Shown: positions 37,381 through 47,235, numbered from the stretch's first letter. The stretch is 64,000 bases of DNA from an uncultured Agathobacter sp. (GCA_934365945.1 CAKRNE010000002.1:62001-126000), one strand, 5' to 3'. Notes: a model not told the origin generated them from the letters alone. Numbers and translations are program-made.

Positions 37381-37746
37381 ATGAGAAAGAACAGCATAAA
37401 AAATATTCGTATCAACGAAGAGGTAATGCGTGAACTGTCAAATATCATACGCGGTGAGATAAAGGATCCGCGTATCAATCCCATGACAAGTGTTGTTGCT
37501 GTCGAGGTGGCACCTGATTTAAAGACTGCAAAGGCTTATATCAGTGTGCTTGGTGACAAGAAATCACAGGCTGATACACTTGCAGGACTTAAGTCAGCGG
37601 AGGGATATATACGCAGAACTCTCGCAAAAAACATCAATTTAAGAAACACACCAGCCATTACATTTATCATAGACCAGTCTATAGAGTATGGTGTTGAGAT
37701 GTCTAAAAAGATTGATGAAGTAACAAAAAATCTCAAAGAGGATTAA
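37381..37746 (+). CDS. rbfA: Ribosome-binding factor A
   Basis: A 121-residue KH-like 30S assembly factor. INEEVMRELSNIIRGEIKDPR and MTSVVAVEVAPDLKTAKAYISVLG are family signatures, and the tail carries FIIDQSIEYGVEMSKKI. AAAGCGGG is the probable binding site. It lies between infB and nrnA as usual. Confidence 0.95.
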   Translation: MRKNSIKNIRINEEVMRELSNIIRGEIKDPRINPMTSVVAVEVAPDLKTAKAYISVLGDKKSQADTLAGLKSAEGYIRRTLAKNINLRNTPAITFIIDQSIEYGVEMSKKIDEVTKNLKED

Positions 37747-37761
37747 TAAAGAGGATTGATT

Positions 37762-38709
37762 ATGACAGAGATTGATTCTATTTTAAAGGATGCACGATCA
37801 GTTGCCGTTTCCGGTCATGTGAGACCGGACGGTGACTGTGTCGGCTCAACGCTTGCGGTATACAATTACATAAAGGATTATTATCCTGATATAAAGGCAA
37901 AGCTTTATTTAGAGCCAAGCCCGAACATCTTTAAGTTTATGCAAAGAGCAGATGAGATTGACAGCAGATATGCGGATGATACCATATACGACCTGTTTAT
38001 AGCTTGTGACTGCAGTGATACAGGCAGACTGGGAAATGCAGCTAAGTATTTTGAGTCTGCCAAAAGGACACTTTGCATAGATCATCATGTTACAAACGGA
38101 GCTTTTGCAGACGCAAATTACATCTACCCGGATGCTAGCTCAACCTGTGAGCTTGTGTTTGAGCTTCTGCCAAAGGAGCGCATCACAATACAGATAGCAG
38201 AGTGCATCTACACAGGAATGGTGCATGATACAGGAGTGTTCCAGTATTCATGCACTTCAAAAAAGACTATGGATATAGCAGGCGCACTGATGGAGATGGG
38301 CATTGATTATTCAAGGATAATCGATGACACATTTTACACAAAGACATTCGCTCAGAACAAGATTATGGGGCAGGCGCTGTTGAACGCCACTTTGTATATG
38401 GATGGTGATGTGATATTGTCTGCCATATCGCGCGATGAGATGGAGAAGTACGATGTGCTTCCAAAGCATCTCGACGGTATAGTAAACCAGCTGCGCGTGA
38501 CAAAGGATATAAAAGTTGCGGTATTTCTCTATGAAAATGAGGATGGCACCTACAAGGGCAGTCTGCGCGTAAACGGTGATTATGATGTAGCAAAGGTTGC
38601 ATCGGTATTTGGTGGCGGCGGACATGTAAAGGCTGCGGGATTTACGATTGATGGACCGCTTGATGTGGCGACTGAGCGCATACTTACAGCAATTAAGGAT
38701 AATATTTAG
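37762..38709 (+). CDS. nrnA: DHH-family phosphoesterase (NrnA, nanoRNase/pAp phosphatase)
   Basis: A 315-residue DHH/DHHA1 protein. VSGHVRPDGDCVGSTLA and CIDHHVTNG carry the metal ligands of the DHH domain; GGGGHVKAAGF is the DHHA1 substrate motif. NrnA degrades short oligoribonucleotides and pAp, and some relatives cleave pApA from c-di-AMP turnover. ATG 37762 lies 7 bases after GAGG; the longer frame from TTG 37756 overlaps that site. Confidence 0.9.
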   Translation: MTEIDSILKDARSVAVSGHVRPDGDCVGSTLAVYNYIKDYYPDIKAKLYLEPSPNIFKFMQRADEIDSRYADDTIYDLFIACDCSDTGRLGNAAKYFESAKRTLCIDHHVTNGAFADANYIYPDASSTCELVFELLPKERITIQIAECIYTGMVHDTGVFQYSCTSKKTMDIAGALMEMGIDYSRIIDDTFYTKTFAQNKIMGQALLNATLYMDGDVILSAISRDEMEKYDVLPKHLDGIVNQLRVTKDIKVAVFLYENEDGTYKGSLRVNGDYDVAKVASVFGGGGHVKAAGFTIDGPLDVATERILTAIKDNI

Positions 38710-38727
38710 GGAGAGATTCTTGGGCAG

Positions 38728-39627
38728 ATGGTTAACGGAATAATCAATGTATACAAGGAAAAGGGCTATACAAGCTTTGACGTTGTTGCAAAGCTTCGAG
38801 GCATATTCCACCAGAAAAAGATTGGTCATACAGGTACACTTGATCCGGATGCACAGGGCGTTCTCCCTGTCTGCCTTGGAAAGGCGACCAGAGTGTGTGA
38901 CCTTTTGACAGACAAGGACAAGGTCTATAAAGCCGTGCTGCTTTTAGGACAGGAGACAGATACACAGGATGTTTCAGGACAAATCCTAAGACAGTCAAAG
39001 GTCAATGTGACTGAGCCGGAAGTGTATGATGTAATATCACAGTTTGTTGGCAGGCAAAAGCAGGTGCCGCCTATGTACTCAGCTTTAAAGGTCAATGGAA
39101 AAAAGCTCTATGAGCTAGCCAGAGAGGGCAAGGTTGTAGAGAGAAAAGCCAGAGATATTGAGGTGTTTGACATCATGGTTGAAAGCATTGATTTGCCTGA
39201 GGTTACGATGACGGTGCACTGTTCAAAGGGCACGTATATCAGGACGCTGTGCAATGACATCGGAGAGAGGCTGGGCTGCTATGGCTGCATGAAGTCACTG
39301 CTTAGAGTAAGGGTAGCAGGCTTTGACTTAGGGCATGCACTGACACTTTCACAGATTCAGTCGAAGGTGGATGAAGGAAACCTTGATATGGTGATGCCTG
39401 TTGACGGAGTGTTTGAAAATCTGCCTGCAGTACATGCTGTGGCAGAGGCCGATAAGCTTGTCAGAAATGGAAATAAAATTCCGGCAGTGTTTACGGATTA
39501 TTTAAAACACGGTGCTGACTCTGATATAAGATACAGAGTATACAATCATGAGGGTATATTTGTCGGTGTGTATTCGTATCTTGATGAGACCGGTGAGTTT
39601 AAGCCGGTAAAGATTTTTATGGAATAG
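38728..39627 (+). CDS. truB: tRNA pseudouridine-55 synthase
   Basis: The 299-residue enzyme isomerises U55 in the T loop of tRNAs. GHTGTLDPDAQGVLPV contains catalytic D39; VPPMYSALKVNGKKLYELAREG and GTYIRTLCNDIGERLG are further motifs. GGGAGAG lies about 12 bases before the ATG. Normal position between nrnA and ribF. Confidence 0.95.
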   Translation: MVNGIINVYKEKGYTSFDVVAKLRGIFHQKKIGHTGTLDPDAQGVLPVCLGKATRVCDLLTDKDKVYKAVLLLGQETDTQDVSGQILRQSKVNVTEPEVYDVISQFVGRQKQVPPMYSALKVNGKKLYELAREGKVVERKARDIEVFDIMVESIDLPEVTMTVHCSKGTYIRTLCNDIGERLGCYGCMKSLLRVRVAGFDLGHALTLSQIQSKVDEGNLDMVMPVDGVFENLPAVHAVAEADKLVRNGNKIPAVFTDYLKHGADSDIRYRVYNHEGIFVGVYSYLDETGEFKPVKIFME

Positions 39628-39644
39628 AATAGTATACAGATATT

Positions 39645-40574
39645 ATGGAATATATAAGCAAAACTCTGGATTTTCATGTCAAGGAGCCGTCCGTCATCTC
39701 GTTTGGTAAGTTTGATGGGCTTCACAGAGGACATGAATTTCTGATGGAAAAGCAAATTGAACAGAGCAATCTGCATGGCTACAAGCGCATCATATTTACG
39801 TTTGATATCCCTCCGAAATCGGAGGTGCTTGGCATTGAGTCAAAGGTTATAATCACAAACGATGAAAAAGAGTATGTGTTTGAAAAATCAGGTATTGACT
39901 ATCTGATAGAGTGTCCGTTTGTGCCACAGGTGATGACGATGGAGGCAGATGCGTTTGTCAGATGGATAGTTAAAAGTCTTAATGTCAAGTGTATCATTGT
40001 CGGAGATGATTTCCGTTTCGGGCACAACAGGGCAGGAGACCACAGGCTGCTTTCTGCGATGGCAGGAGAGCTTGGATATGAGCTTATTGTGGTGGACAAG
40101 ATAAAGGATGGCGACAGGGATATAAGCAGTACATATATCCGTGAGGAGATTGCGGCAGGACATATTAAGAAGGCAAATGAGCTGCTTGGATATCCTTTTT
40201 TTATAAAAGGAAGGGTGGTGCATGGCAGAGCGTTGGGCAGGACTATTGGCATTCCGACAGTCAATCTTACGGTGCCGCACGATAAGCTGCTTCCGCCAAA
40301 GGGTGTGTATATGTCGAAAGTTCTTGTCAGGGACAACTGGTACCTTGGCGTAACCAATATAGGCTGTAAGCCTACTATAGAGGGCAAAAATCCAATCGGT
40401 GCAGAGACATATATCATAGATTTTGGTCAGGATGTTTACGGACAGGATATCATGGTCGAGCTTCATAAGTTTGTAAGAGCTGAGATGAAGTTTGATTCGA
40501 TAGAGGCGTTAAAGAGCCAGATGAGTGCAGATATCAATTTTACAATTAATTATGCAGGCAGTCACACATTTTAG
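39645..40574 (+). CDS. ribF: Bifunctional riboflavin kinase/FAD synthetase
   Basis: A 309-residue enzyme making FMN and FAD from riboflavin. The N-terminal adenylyltransferase has FGKFDGLHRGHEFLM and GDDFRFGHNRAGD; the C-terminal kinase has GRALGRTIGIPTVNL and the SH3-like part. It ends the nusA-infB operon; its stop codon lies inside the terminator hairpin. Confidence 0.94.
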   Translation: MEYISKTLDFHVKEPSVISFGKFDGLHRGHEFLMEKQIEQSNLHGYKRIIFTFDIPPKSEVLGIESKVIITNDEKEYVFEKSGIDYLIECPFVPQVMTMEADAFVRWIVKSLNVKCIIVGDDFRFGHNRAGDHRLLSAMAGELGYELIVVDKIKDGDRDISSTYIREEIAAGHIKKANELLGYPFFIKGRVVHGRALGRTIGIPTVNLTVPHDKLLPPKGVYMSKVLVRDNWYLGVTNIGCKPTIEGKNPIGAETYIIDFGQDVYGQDIMVELHKFVRAEMKFDSIEALKSQMSADINFTINYAGSHTF

Positions 40575-40587
40575 TGTGGCTGTTTTT
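40559..40587 (+). terminator. Terminator overlapping the ribF stop codon
   Basis: CAGTCACAC (40559-40567) pairs with GTGTGGCTG (40574-40582; one T-G pair), loop ATTTTA, followed by TTTTT. The TAG at 40572-40574 lies in the loop and stem. Confidence 0.85.
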
Positions 40588-40650
40588 GGTGCTAAATAAC
40601 CCGAAATAACGAAAAAATGACAAATGTTACAGAAATATTACAAAGAAATA

Positions 40651-40678
40651 TTGACATTTTAACAATTTATGATATACT
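40651..40678 (+). promoter_or_regulatory. Promoter of the NlpC/P60 gene
   Basis: TTGACA (40651-40656), 16 bases, TATACT (40673-40678), leaving a leader of about 35 bases. Confidence 0.7.
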
Positions 40679-40718
40679 CGTAACCGTGGGATTATCGATA
40701 GCATGAATCGGAGGCTAT

Positions 40719-41918
40719 ATGAAAAACAAGTTAAAATTAGGACAGGCAGCAGGCGTTGTAGCGTTTGCTATTATTATAGGAGCGGTATCTATGAGCTCAA
40801 GCAGCACTGTGGATGCCAGGACAACAAAGACAGAGACCAATAAAAACAGATCAGTCAATGCAGGTGTTGCACTTAATCTGACAGAGGCGGCGGATGCCAC
40901 AGAGCTTCTCACAGCAGGAGTTACATCGGCTCTTACATATTATGGGGCTGATGTATCAATAGCGCAAAATGAAAGCAATGTTGTGACCGCATCTGCGCAG
41001 GGTACACAGGCTGACGCTGCTGCACAGGAGGCAGAGCAGGCAAATGAGGCAGCCCAGACACCGACAGCCGCACAGACTTGTGGTTACACAAATCTTGGTA
41101 TGTCAGTTATCAGCAGCGGAAACTTAAATATCAGACAGGAGGCTTCGACAGACAGTGAAGTGGTAGGTATCCTTACCAATCACAATGCATGTGAGCTTCT
41201 TGAGGATGCCGGAGACTGGTACAAGGTCACATCAGGCAAGGTGACAGGATATGTAAGCAAGCAGTATCTTGTGACAGGAGCTGAGGCAGAGTCTATTGCA
41301 GAACAGGAGATTAAGACGGTTGCCACTGTAAATACTGAAACACTTAATGTGCGTGCAGAGAAGTCAACAGAAGCAGAGGTGCTTTCACAGGTTGGAAATT
41401 CAGAGGCATTCACAGTCAATTCTGTTGCTGACGGCTGGGTAGAGATAAGCGTGGATGACTCTGTAGGATATATATCACAGGATTATGTGACACTGGCACA
41501 GGCACTTCCTACTGCAAAGACAATTGAGCAGGTGAAGTATGGTGACGGTGTATCAGATGTAAGGGCATCGGTTGTATCATATGCATTACAGTTTGTCGGA
41601 AACAGATATGTGTGGGGAGGTACAAGCCTCGAGAATGGTATTGACTGCTCGGGCTTTACCATGAGAATCCTTGGAAAGTATGGAGTTTCATTACCACATT
41701 CATCAAAGGCACAGCCATCATGCGGCACAAAAATCAGCTCATCCGATGCAAAGCCGGGAGATTTATTCTTCTACGGAAGCGGAAGCAGCATCTCACATGT
41801 TGCAATTTATATCGGAAACGGACAGATTGTCCATGCCAGCAACAAGCGTGACGGAATCAAGGTTTCAAATGCATTTTACAGAAGTCCGATTTGTGTCGTA
41901 AGATATTTGCCGGATTAA
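40719..41918 (+). CDS. Secreted NlpC/P60 peptidoglycan hydrolase with two SH3b domains
   Basis: The 399-residue protein starts with a signal peptide (KNKLKLGQAAGVVAFAIIIGAVS). After an Ala/Gln/Glu-rich linker come two bacterial SH3 domains (about 128-190, SGNLNIRQEASTDSEVVGIL; about 204-268, TLNVRAEKSTEAEVLSQVG) and a C-terminal NlpC/P60 peptidase (about 285-399). Catalytic C310 (GIDCSGF), H360 (SHVAIYIG) and H372 (IVHASN) are all present. It should cut stem peptides in wall remodelling. GGAGG precedes the ATG. Confidence 0.92.
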   Translation: MKNKLKLGQAAGVVAFAIIIGAVSMSSSSTVDARTTKTETNKNRSVNAGVALNLTEAADATELLTAGVTSALTYYGADVSIAQNESNVVTASAQGTQADAAAQEAEQANEAAQTPTAAQTCGYTNLGMSVISSGNLNIRQEASTDSEVVGILTNHNACELLEDAGDWYKVTSGKVTGYVSKQYLVTGAEAESIAEQEIKTVATVNTETLNVRAEKSTEAEVLSQVGNSEAFTVNSVADGWVEISVDDSVGYISQDYVTLAQALPTAKTIEQVKYGDGVSDVRASVVSYALQFVGNRYVWGGTSLENGIDCSGFTMRILGKYGVSLPHSSKAQPSCGTKISSSDAKPGDLFFYGSGSSISHVAIYIGNGQIVHASNKRDGIKVSNAFYRSPICVVRYLPD

Positions 41919-41929
41919 TAAAAAAGTTG

Positions 41930-41958
41930 TTTACAACAAATGCTTACTATGCTATACT
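41930..41958 (+). promoter_or_regulatory. rpsO promoter
   Basis: TTTACA (41930-41935), 17 bases, TATACT (41953-41958). The transcript would carry an approximately 100-base leader. Confidence 0.65.
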
Positions 41959-41983
41959 GCATAAGTATGGTTTTGCCCATGTT

Positions 41984-42009
41984 CGGTAGTTGGACACTCC
42001 GACCTATTG
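41984..42009 (+). promoter_or_regulatory. Structured rpsO leader, possible S15 autoregulatory site
   Basis: CGGTAG-TTGGA pairs with TCCGA-C-CTATTG around CAC, an 11-base-pair stem with G-U pairs and a bulged C. S15 represses its own mRNA through leader structures in several Firmicutes; this hairpin is a candidate but does not exactly match a motif I can cite. Confidence 0.4.
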
Positions 42010-42060
42010 CTGAGCATCATACATGTATCAGGGCGCATTATAATATAAGGAGGATCAACA

Positions 42061-42327
42061 ATGATCGCAAAGGAAAAGAAACAGGCTATTATCGCAGAGT
42101 ACGGTAGAACACCAAATGACACAGGTTCACCAGAGGTTCAGATTGCAATTCTTTCAGCAAGAATCGCAGAGTTAACTGAGCATTTCAAGCAGAACCCAAA
42201 GGATCATCACTCAAGAAGAGGAATGTTAAAGATGATCGGTCAGAGACGTGGATTACTTGCATACCTTAAGGAGATTGATATCGAGAGATATCGTTCACTT
42301 ATCGAGCGTTTAGGACTCAGAAAATAG
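42061..42327 (+). CDS. rpsO: Ribosomal protein S15
   Basis: An 88-residue uS15: [66 protein letters not shown] precedes the ATG. Followed by pnp, the widely conserved rpsO-pnp pair. Confidence 0.98.
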   Translation: MIAKEKKQAIIAEYGRTPNDTGSPEVQIAILSARIAELTEHFKQNPKDHHSRRGMLKMIGQRRGLLAYLKEIDIERYRSLIERLGLRK

Positions 42328-42336
42328 TATTTTCTT

Positions 42337-42372
42337 TAGAGCGGAGTAATTATTATTCCGCTCTATTATTGT
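42337..42372 (+). terminator. Hairpin after rpsO (partial terminator)
   Basis: TAGAGCGGA (42337-42345) pairs with TCCGCTCTA (42357-42365), followed by TTATTGTTTT. The T tract is interrupted, so read-through into pnp is likely. Confidence 0.65.
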
Positions 42373-42488
42373 TTTATGAAAAGCAGAAGTAAGCCGAGAC
42401 CACTAAAGAGTGCATGAGAGTACATGTATTGTTTAGTAGTTTCGGAAGAAGAATACACTTCTGCAAAAGAATTTTAAGGAGAATTAAT

Positions 42489-44579
42489 ATGTACAAAAGT
42501 TATTCAATGGAACTTGCCGGCAGAACTCTTACTGTAGATATCGGAAGAGTAGCAGCTCAGGCTAACGGAGCCGTTTTCATCAAGTATGGTGATACAACAG
42601 TCCTTTCAACAGCTACAGCATCTGACAAGCCACGTGATGGTGTGGATTTCTTCCCACTCAGCGTTGAGTTCGAGGAGAAGATGTACTCTGTAGGAAAAAT
42701 TCCGGGTGGTTTTAACAAGCGTGAGGGAAAGGCATCTGAGAATGCCATCCTTACAGATCGTGTAATTGACCGTCCTATGAGACCTCTTTTCCCAAAGGAT
42801 TACAGAAATGATGTCACCTTAAATAACCTTGTTATGTCAGTGGATCCTGAGTGCCGTCCTGAGATAGTTGCAATGATTGGTACAGCGCTTGCTGTTCACA
42901 TTTCGGATATTCCGTTTGATGGACCATGTGCTATGACACAGATGGGACTTGTTGATGGCGAGTTTATCGTAAACCCTTCACAGAAGCAGTGGGATGAGGG
43001 CGATTTACAGCTCACAGTTGCTTCTACAAAGGAAAAGGTCATCATGATTGAGGCGGGCGCCAATGAGATTCCTGAGGATCAGATGATTGAGGCAATCTAC
43101 AAGTGTCATGATATCAACCAGACAGTTATCGCATTCATGGATCAGATCCGTGACGAGATTGGCAAGCCAAAACATGAGTATGAGAGCTGTGCTATTCCGG
43201 AGCAGATGTTTGAGGATATCAAGAAAATTGTTACTCCAGAGCAGATGGAGGAGGCAGTATTCACAGATGAGAAGCAGAAGCGTGAGGAAAATATCAGAGC
43301 TATCACAGAACAGTTAGAGGAAGCCTTCGCTGACAATGAGGAGTACCTTGCAGTACTTGGTGAGGCTATTTACCAGTATCAGAAGAAGACAGTCAGAAAG
43401 ATGATTTTAAAGGATCATAAGCGTCCGGACGGTCGTGCAATCAACCAGATCAGACCACTCGCAGCAGAGGTTGATCTGATTCCTAGAGTTCACGGATCGG
43501 CAATGTTTACCCGTGGACAGACACAGATTTGTGATGTTGTAACACTTGCTCCTTTATCAGAGATTCAGAAAATCGATGGACTTGATGCAAATATCACAAC
43601 AAAGAGATATATGCATCACTATAACTTCCCTGCATACTCTGTAGGAGAGACAAAGGTATCACGTGGACCGGGACGTCGTGAGATCGGACATGGAGCACTT
43701 GCTGAGAAGGCACTTGTTCCTGTACTCCCAAGTGTTGAGGAGTTCCCATATACTATCCGTGCCGTATCTGAGACATTTGAGTCAAACGGTTCTACATCAA
43801 TGGCTTCAACATGTGCATCATGTATGTCACTTATGGCTGCAGGTGTTCCAATCAAGGCTATGGTTGCCGGAATCTCATGCGGACTTGTAACAGGCGATAC
43901 AGATGACGATTTCCTTGTACTTACAGATATTCAGGGTCTTGAGGATTTCTTTGGAGATATGGATTTCAAGGTAACAGGTACACATAAGGGTATCACAGCT
44001 ATCCAGATGGATATCAAGATTCACGGACTTACAAGACCTATCGTTGAGGAGGCAATCGCGAGAACACGTGAGGCTCGTCTCTACATCATGGATGAGGTTA
44101 TGAGCAAGGCAATAGCTGAGCCTAGAAAAGAAGTAAATGAGTGGGCTCCAAAGATTGAGCAGATTACAATTGATCCATCAAAGATTGGTGATGTTGTTGG
44201 TCAGAAGGGTAAGACAATCAACGAGATCATCGACAGAACAGGTGTCAAGATTGACATCACAGATGATGGTGCTGTTTCAGTCTGTGGAACAGATAAAGAA
44301 ATGATTGCAAAGGCAATCGACATGATTAAGATTATCACAACTGATTTTGAGCAGGGACAGATTCTTGAAGGAACTGTTGTAAGCATCAAGGAATTTGGTG
44401 CTTTCATCGAGTTTGCTCCTGGCAAGGAGGGAATGGTTCACATTTCAAAGATTGCCAAAGAGAGAATCAACAGAGTAGAGGATGTGCTCACACTTGGAGA
44501 CAAGGTAAAGGTTGTATGCCTCGGTAAGGACAAGATGGGAAGAATCAGCTTCTCTATGAAGGATGTCAAAGAGGATTAA
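42489..44579 (+). CDS. pnp: Polynucleotide phosphorylase
   Basis: A 696-residue 3'-to-5' phosphorolytic exoribonuclease of mRNA decay. Two RNase PH domains flank a helical domain (first from residue 10, second from about 320 with HGSAMFTRGQTQ and GPGRREIGHGALAEKAL); KH (about 560-620, IGDVVGQKGKTINEI) and S1 (about 628-696, GTVVSIKEFGAFIEF) end the protein. AAGGAG lies before ATG 42489; the upstream frame is not needed. Confidence 0.97.
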   Translation: MYKSYSMELAGRTLTVDIGRVAAQANGAVFIKYGDTTVLSTATASDKPRDGVDFFPLSVEFEEKMYSVGKIPGGFNKREGKASENAILTDRVIDRPMRPLFPKDYRNDVTLNNLVMSVDPECRPEIVAMIGTALAVHISDIPFDGPCAMTQMGLVDGEFIVNPSQKQWDEGDLQLTVASTKEKVIMIEAGANEIPEDQMIEAIYKCHDINQTVIAFMDQIRDEIGKPKHEYESCAIPEQMFEDIKKIVTPEQMEEAVFTDEKQKREENIRAITEQLEEAFADNEEYLAVLGEAIYQYQKKTVRKMILKDHKRPDGRAINQIRPLAAEVDLIPRVHGSAMFTRGQTQICDVVTLAPLSEIQKIDGLDANITTKRYMHHYNFPAYSVGETKVSRGPGRREIGHGALAEKALVPVLPSVEEFPYTIRAVSETFESNGSTSMASTCASCMSLMAAGVPIKAMVAGISCGLVTGDTDDDFLVLTDIQGLEDFFGDMDFKVTGTHKGITAIQMDIKIHGLTRPIVEEAIARTREARLYIMDEVMSKAIAEPRKEVNEWAPKIEQITIDPSKIGDVVGQKGKTINEIIDRTGVKIDITDDGAVSVCGTDKEMIAKAIDMIKIITTDFEQGQILEGTVVSIKEFGAFIEFAPGKEGMVHISKIAKERINRVEDVLTLGDKVKVVCLGKDKMGRISFSMKDVKED

Positions 44580-44607
44580 TAATATCCGATAATTTAACAG
44601 ATTAAGT

Positions 44608-44642
44608 AAAAGAGAGCTGTATGAAATGCAGCTCTCTTTTTT
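44608..44642 (+). terminator. pnp terminator
   Basis: AAAAGAGAGCTG (44608-44619) pairs with CAGCTCTCTTTT (44629-44640), loop of 9, followed by TT. Confidence 0.9.
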
Positions 44643-44770
44643 AGAATAAATAGTAACAATTCTGAATATATCCCGGGGTATTAATCCGGTTAAATTAAGT
44701 GTAATGTACCGGCAAATGTGACATATATGGGAACACTGACATATTATAAAATAAAAGCCCACCGGTAAAT

Positions 44771-45607
44771 ATGAAAAATGCAAAATATAGTATAAATGCC
44801 AATCAGGTATATAAAAATGGGTATAGTGGTAAAAATGTCAATATAGCAGTGTTAGATACAGGGGTGTTCACGCATAGGCAGCTGGATGGACGTATAAAGT
44901 ATTTTAGAGATTATATTGGAGGAAAAAAGACATGTTATGACGATAATGGCCATGGCACGCATGTATGCGGTATATTGGCAGCGGCGGATATTGGCATGGC
45001 TCCAAAAGCCGGACTTTATGTGTTTAAGGTACTTGACTATCTTGGCATGGGACAGACATCTGACTCAATTCGTGCTCTGACCTATATAAAAGAAAACTGC
45101 GTCAGTCATAATATAAGAATACTAAACTTTTCTGTAGGATATCTGCCGTATTCTGACACGGCAGAGCGCAATAGGATATTGAAGCTGATAGATGAATTGT
45201 GGGATATGGGAGTGGTGGTTGTCGCGGCGGCAGGCAATTACGGACCGGCACCTTTTTCTGTAACGGTGCCGGGAATTTCAAGAAAAATAATAACGGTTGG
45301 GAGCTTTGATGATATACGAAGTGGGAAGGGACCGACCGACTGCTGCATTGTAAAGCCTGAGATACTTGCACCGGGGCATGATATTATAAGTCTTGGAACA
45401 AGGGATGGCACATATATACGAAAAACAGGCACTTCAATGGCTACGCCAATCGTGTCCGGCGCCATAGCACTTTTTTTGGAAAAATATCCAAATAAGAGAC
45501 CGGAGGAGGTCAAGCTTGCTCTATATAATACATGTGACAGGACAGGGGACAGCCACAAAGGCTCGTGGGGCATTATAAATGTTGATAAATTGCTTGGAAT
45601 AATATAA
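44771..45607 (+). CDS. Intracellular subtilisin-like serine protease (S8)
   Basis: A 278-residue protease domain with the full catalytic set: D29 (IAVLDTGV), H61 (NGHGTHVCGI), oxyanion N156 (AAAGN) and S222 (GTSMATPIVSG). There is no signal peptide and only about 20 residues before the core, so no classical prodomain; this fits an intracellular serine protease of the Bacillus Isp type, which keeps a short inhibitory N-terminal extension. Substrates are unknown. The gene stands alone between pnp and the cardiolipin synthase gene, and its binding site (CCCACCGG) is weak. Confidence 0.9.
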   Translation: MKNAKYSINANQVYKNGYSGKNVNIAVLDTGVFTHRQLDGRIKYFRDYIGGKKTCYDDNGHGTHVCGILAAADIGMAPKAGLYVFKVLDYLGMGQTSDSIRALTYIKENCVSHNIRILNFSVGYLPYSDTAERNRILKLIDELWDMGVVVVAAAGNYGPAPFSVTVPGISRKIITVGSFDDIRSGKGPTDCCIVKPEILAPGHDIISLGTRDGTYIRKTGTSMATPIVSGAIALFLEKYPNKRPEEVKLALYNTCDRTGDSHKGSWGIINVDKLLGII

Positions 45608-45699
45608 TATGTAGTAGAGATTTTTTATAGGAAATATAAAAAATATAGGAAATATAGAGAATATTTGGTTTAAAAATTGTAATTTCAGGGTAGGCTTGG

Positions 45700-47235
45700 A
45701 TGAGAAAAATATTACAAAAACTGCTTTCAAAGCTTTTTATTGTTTCAACAATAATAATTATACAGATGATATGGTGGTTCTTTTTATTTTATACGGCATC
45801 AGTGGGAAGCCGCGTGTTTGAGGATTTATTGTATGCGGCAGCCATATTGCTTTCACTGTATATAGCCAACAGGCAGATGAAAGTGTATATAAAGATGTCA
45901 TGGATTTTTTTGATATTAAGCGTGCCTATAGTTGGAATACCATGCTATTTCTTTTTCGGAAGGCCGGAGCTGACATCAAGAACTCAAAAAAGAATGGCTA
46001 AAATTGTTGATGCATATGCAGCCTTCAGACCTGAGAACGCACTGCTCAATGAGACACTTAAAAAAACAGATATGGATGCATACAGACAGAGTCGTCTTAT
46101 TACGCAAAATCAGAAATATCCGCTGTATGCAGAGGCCTGTACACAGTATTTCAAGTCTGGCGAGGAGGCATTTGAGAGCATATTAAAGGATCTTGAGGCG
46201 GCTGAGAAATTTATATTTATGGAGTATTTCATAATAGGAAGCGGAGTTATGTTTGACAGTATGCTTGCTATACTTAAGCGTAAGGTTAAGCAGGGGGTGA
46301 CAGTCAGGATTATTTATGATGATTTTGGTAGCATCAACGCAATTCCGCCGCATTTCATAAAAGAAATGGAGAGCTATGGAATAGAAGCCAGACGATTCAA
46401 TCCATATAAACCGGTGCTGTCAGTCATCATGAATGACAGAGACCATAGAAAGATATTGGTGGTGGACGGCAAGGTGGCGCATACAGGTGGATATAATATA
46501 GCAGATGAGTATATTAACAAGAAAATCAGGTATGGATACTGGAAGGATGCAGGAATCCGTGTGGAGGGTGAGTGCGTAAACAGCTTTACAACGATGTTTC
46601 TTGAGATGTGGAACTATATAAATAAGGACAATTCAGTGCATGATGAGTATATGAATGCACACAATACCTTCAGTGAAGGCGGGGATTGTGGATTTGTGCA
46701 GCCGTTTTGTGACTCACCGCTTGAGCATGACAATGCCGGTGAAAATCTGTATGTGAGTATCATTTCAAGGGCGAAGAGTTATGTATATATTTTTACACCT
46801 TATCTGATACTTGGTACAGAGCTTTCACAGGCGATGATAAGTGCCGCCAGATCCGGGGTGGATATAAGGCTTGTGATTCCAAAAATTCCGGATAAAAAGC
46901 TGATATATCTGCAGACAAAGGCAAATATCGGACCGCTTATCAAGGCCGGTGTGAGGATATATCTTTATACACCTGGATTTATACACTCAAAGTGTATAGT
47001 AGCTGATGACAGTACTGCGATAGTAGGTACATGTAATCTGGATTTCAGAAGCATGTACTGGAATTTTGAGGATTTTGTATACATGTACAATACACAGTGC
47101 ATAGGAAAAATCAAGGAGGATGCATTGGAGACATTTGCAGTATCAGAGGAAGTGGATGAGGAGAGCACAGATGATATCTCACTTGTCGGCAGGCTGATGC
47201 AGAGCATACTGCAGTTGTTTGCACCACTTCTGTAA
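45700..47235 (+). CDS. cls: Cardiolipin synthase (phospholipase D type)
   Basis: A 511-residue membrane enzyme that makes cardiolipin from two phosphatidylglycerols. Two N-terminal membrane segments (about 12-35, 40-75) precede a short helical stretch and two PLD domains with HKD motifs DHRKILVVDG and HSKCIVADD, both HxKxxxxD complete. Family length is about 480-510. The ATG follows AGGGTAGG. Confidence 0.93.
   Translation: MRKILQKLLSKLFIVSTIIIIQMIWWFFLFYTASVGSRVFEDLLYAAAILLSLYIANRQMKVYIKMSWIFLILSVPIVGIPCYFFFGRPELTSRTQKRMAKIVDAYAAFRPENALLNETLKKTDMDAYRQSRLITQNQKYPLYAEACTQYFKSGEEAFESILKDLEAAEKFIFMEYFIIGSGVMFDSMLAILKRKVKQGVTVRIIYDDFGSINAIPPHFIKEMESYGIEARRFNPYKPVLSVIMNDRDHRKILVVDGKVAHTGGYNIADEYINKKIRYGYWKDAGIRVEGECVNSFTTMFLEMWNYINKDNSVHDEYMNAHNTFSEGGDCGFVQPFCDSPLEHDNAGENLYVSIISRAKSYVYIFTPYLILGTELSQAMISAARSGVDIRLVIPKIPDKKLIYLQTKANIGPLIKAGVRIYLYTPGFIHSKCIVADDSTAIVGTCNLDFRSMYWNFEDFVYMYNTQCIGKIKEDALETFAVSEEVDEESTDDISLVGRLMQSILQLFAPLL

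Noticed and set aside
40651..40670. Possible Rex box before the NlpC/P60 gene
   Set aside because: Only the right half TTAACAA matches; the left half fits at about four of seven positions.
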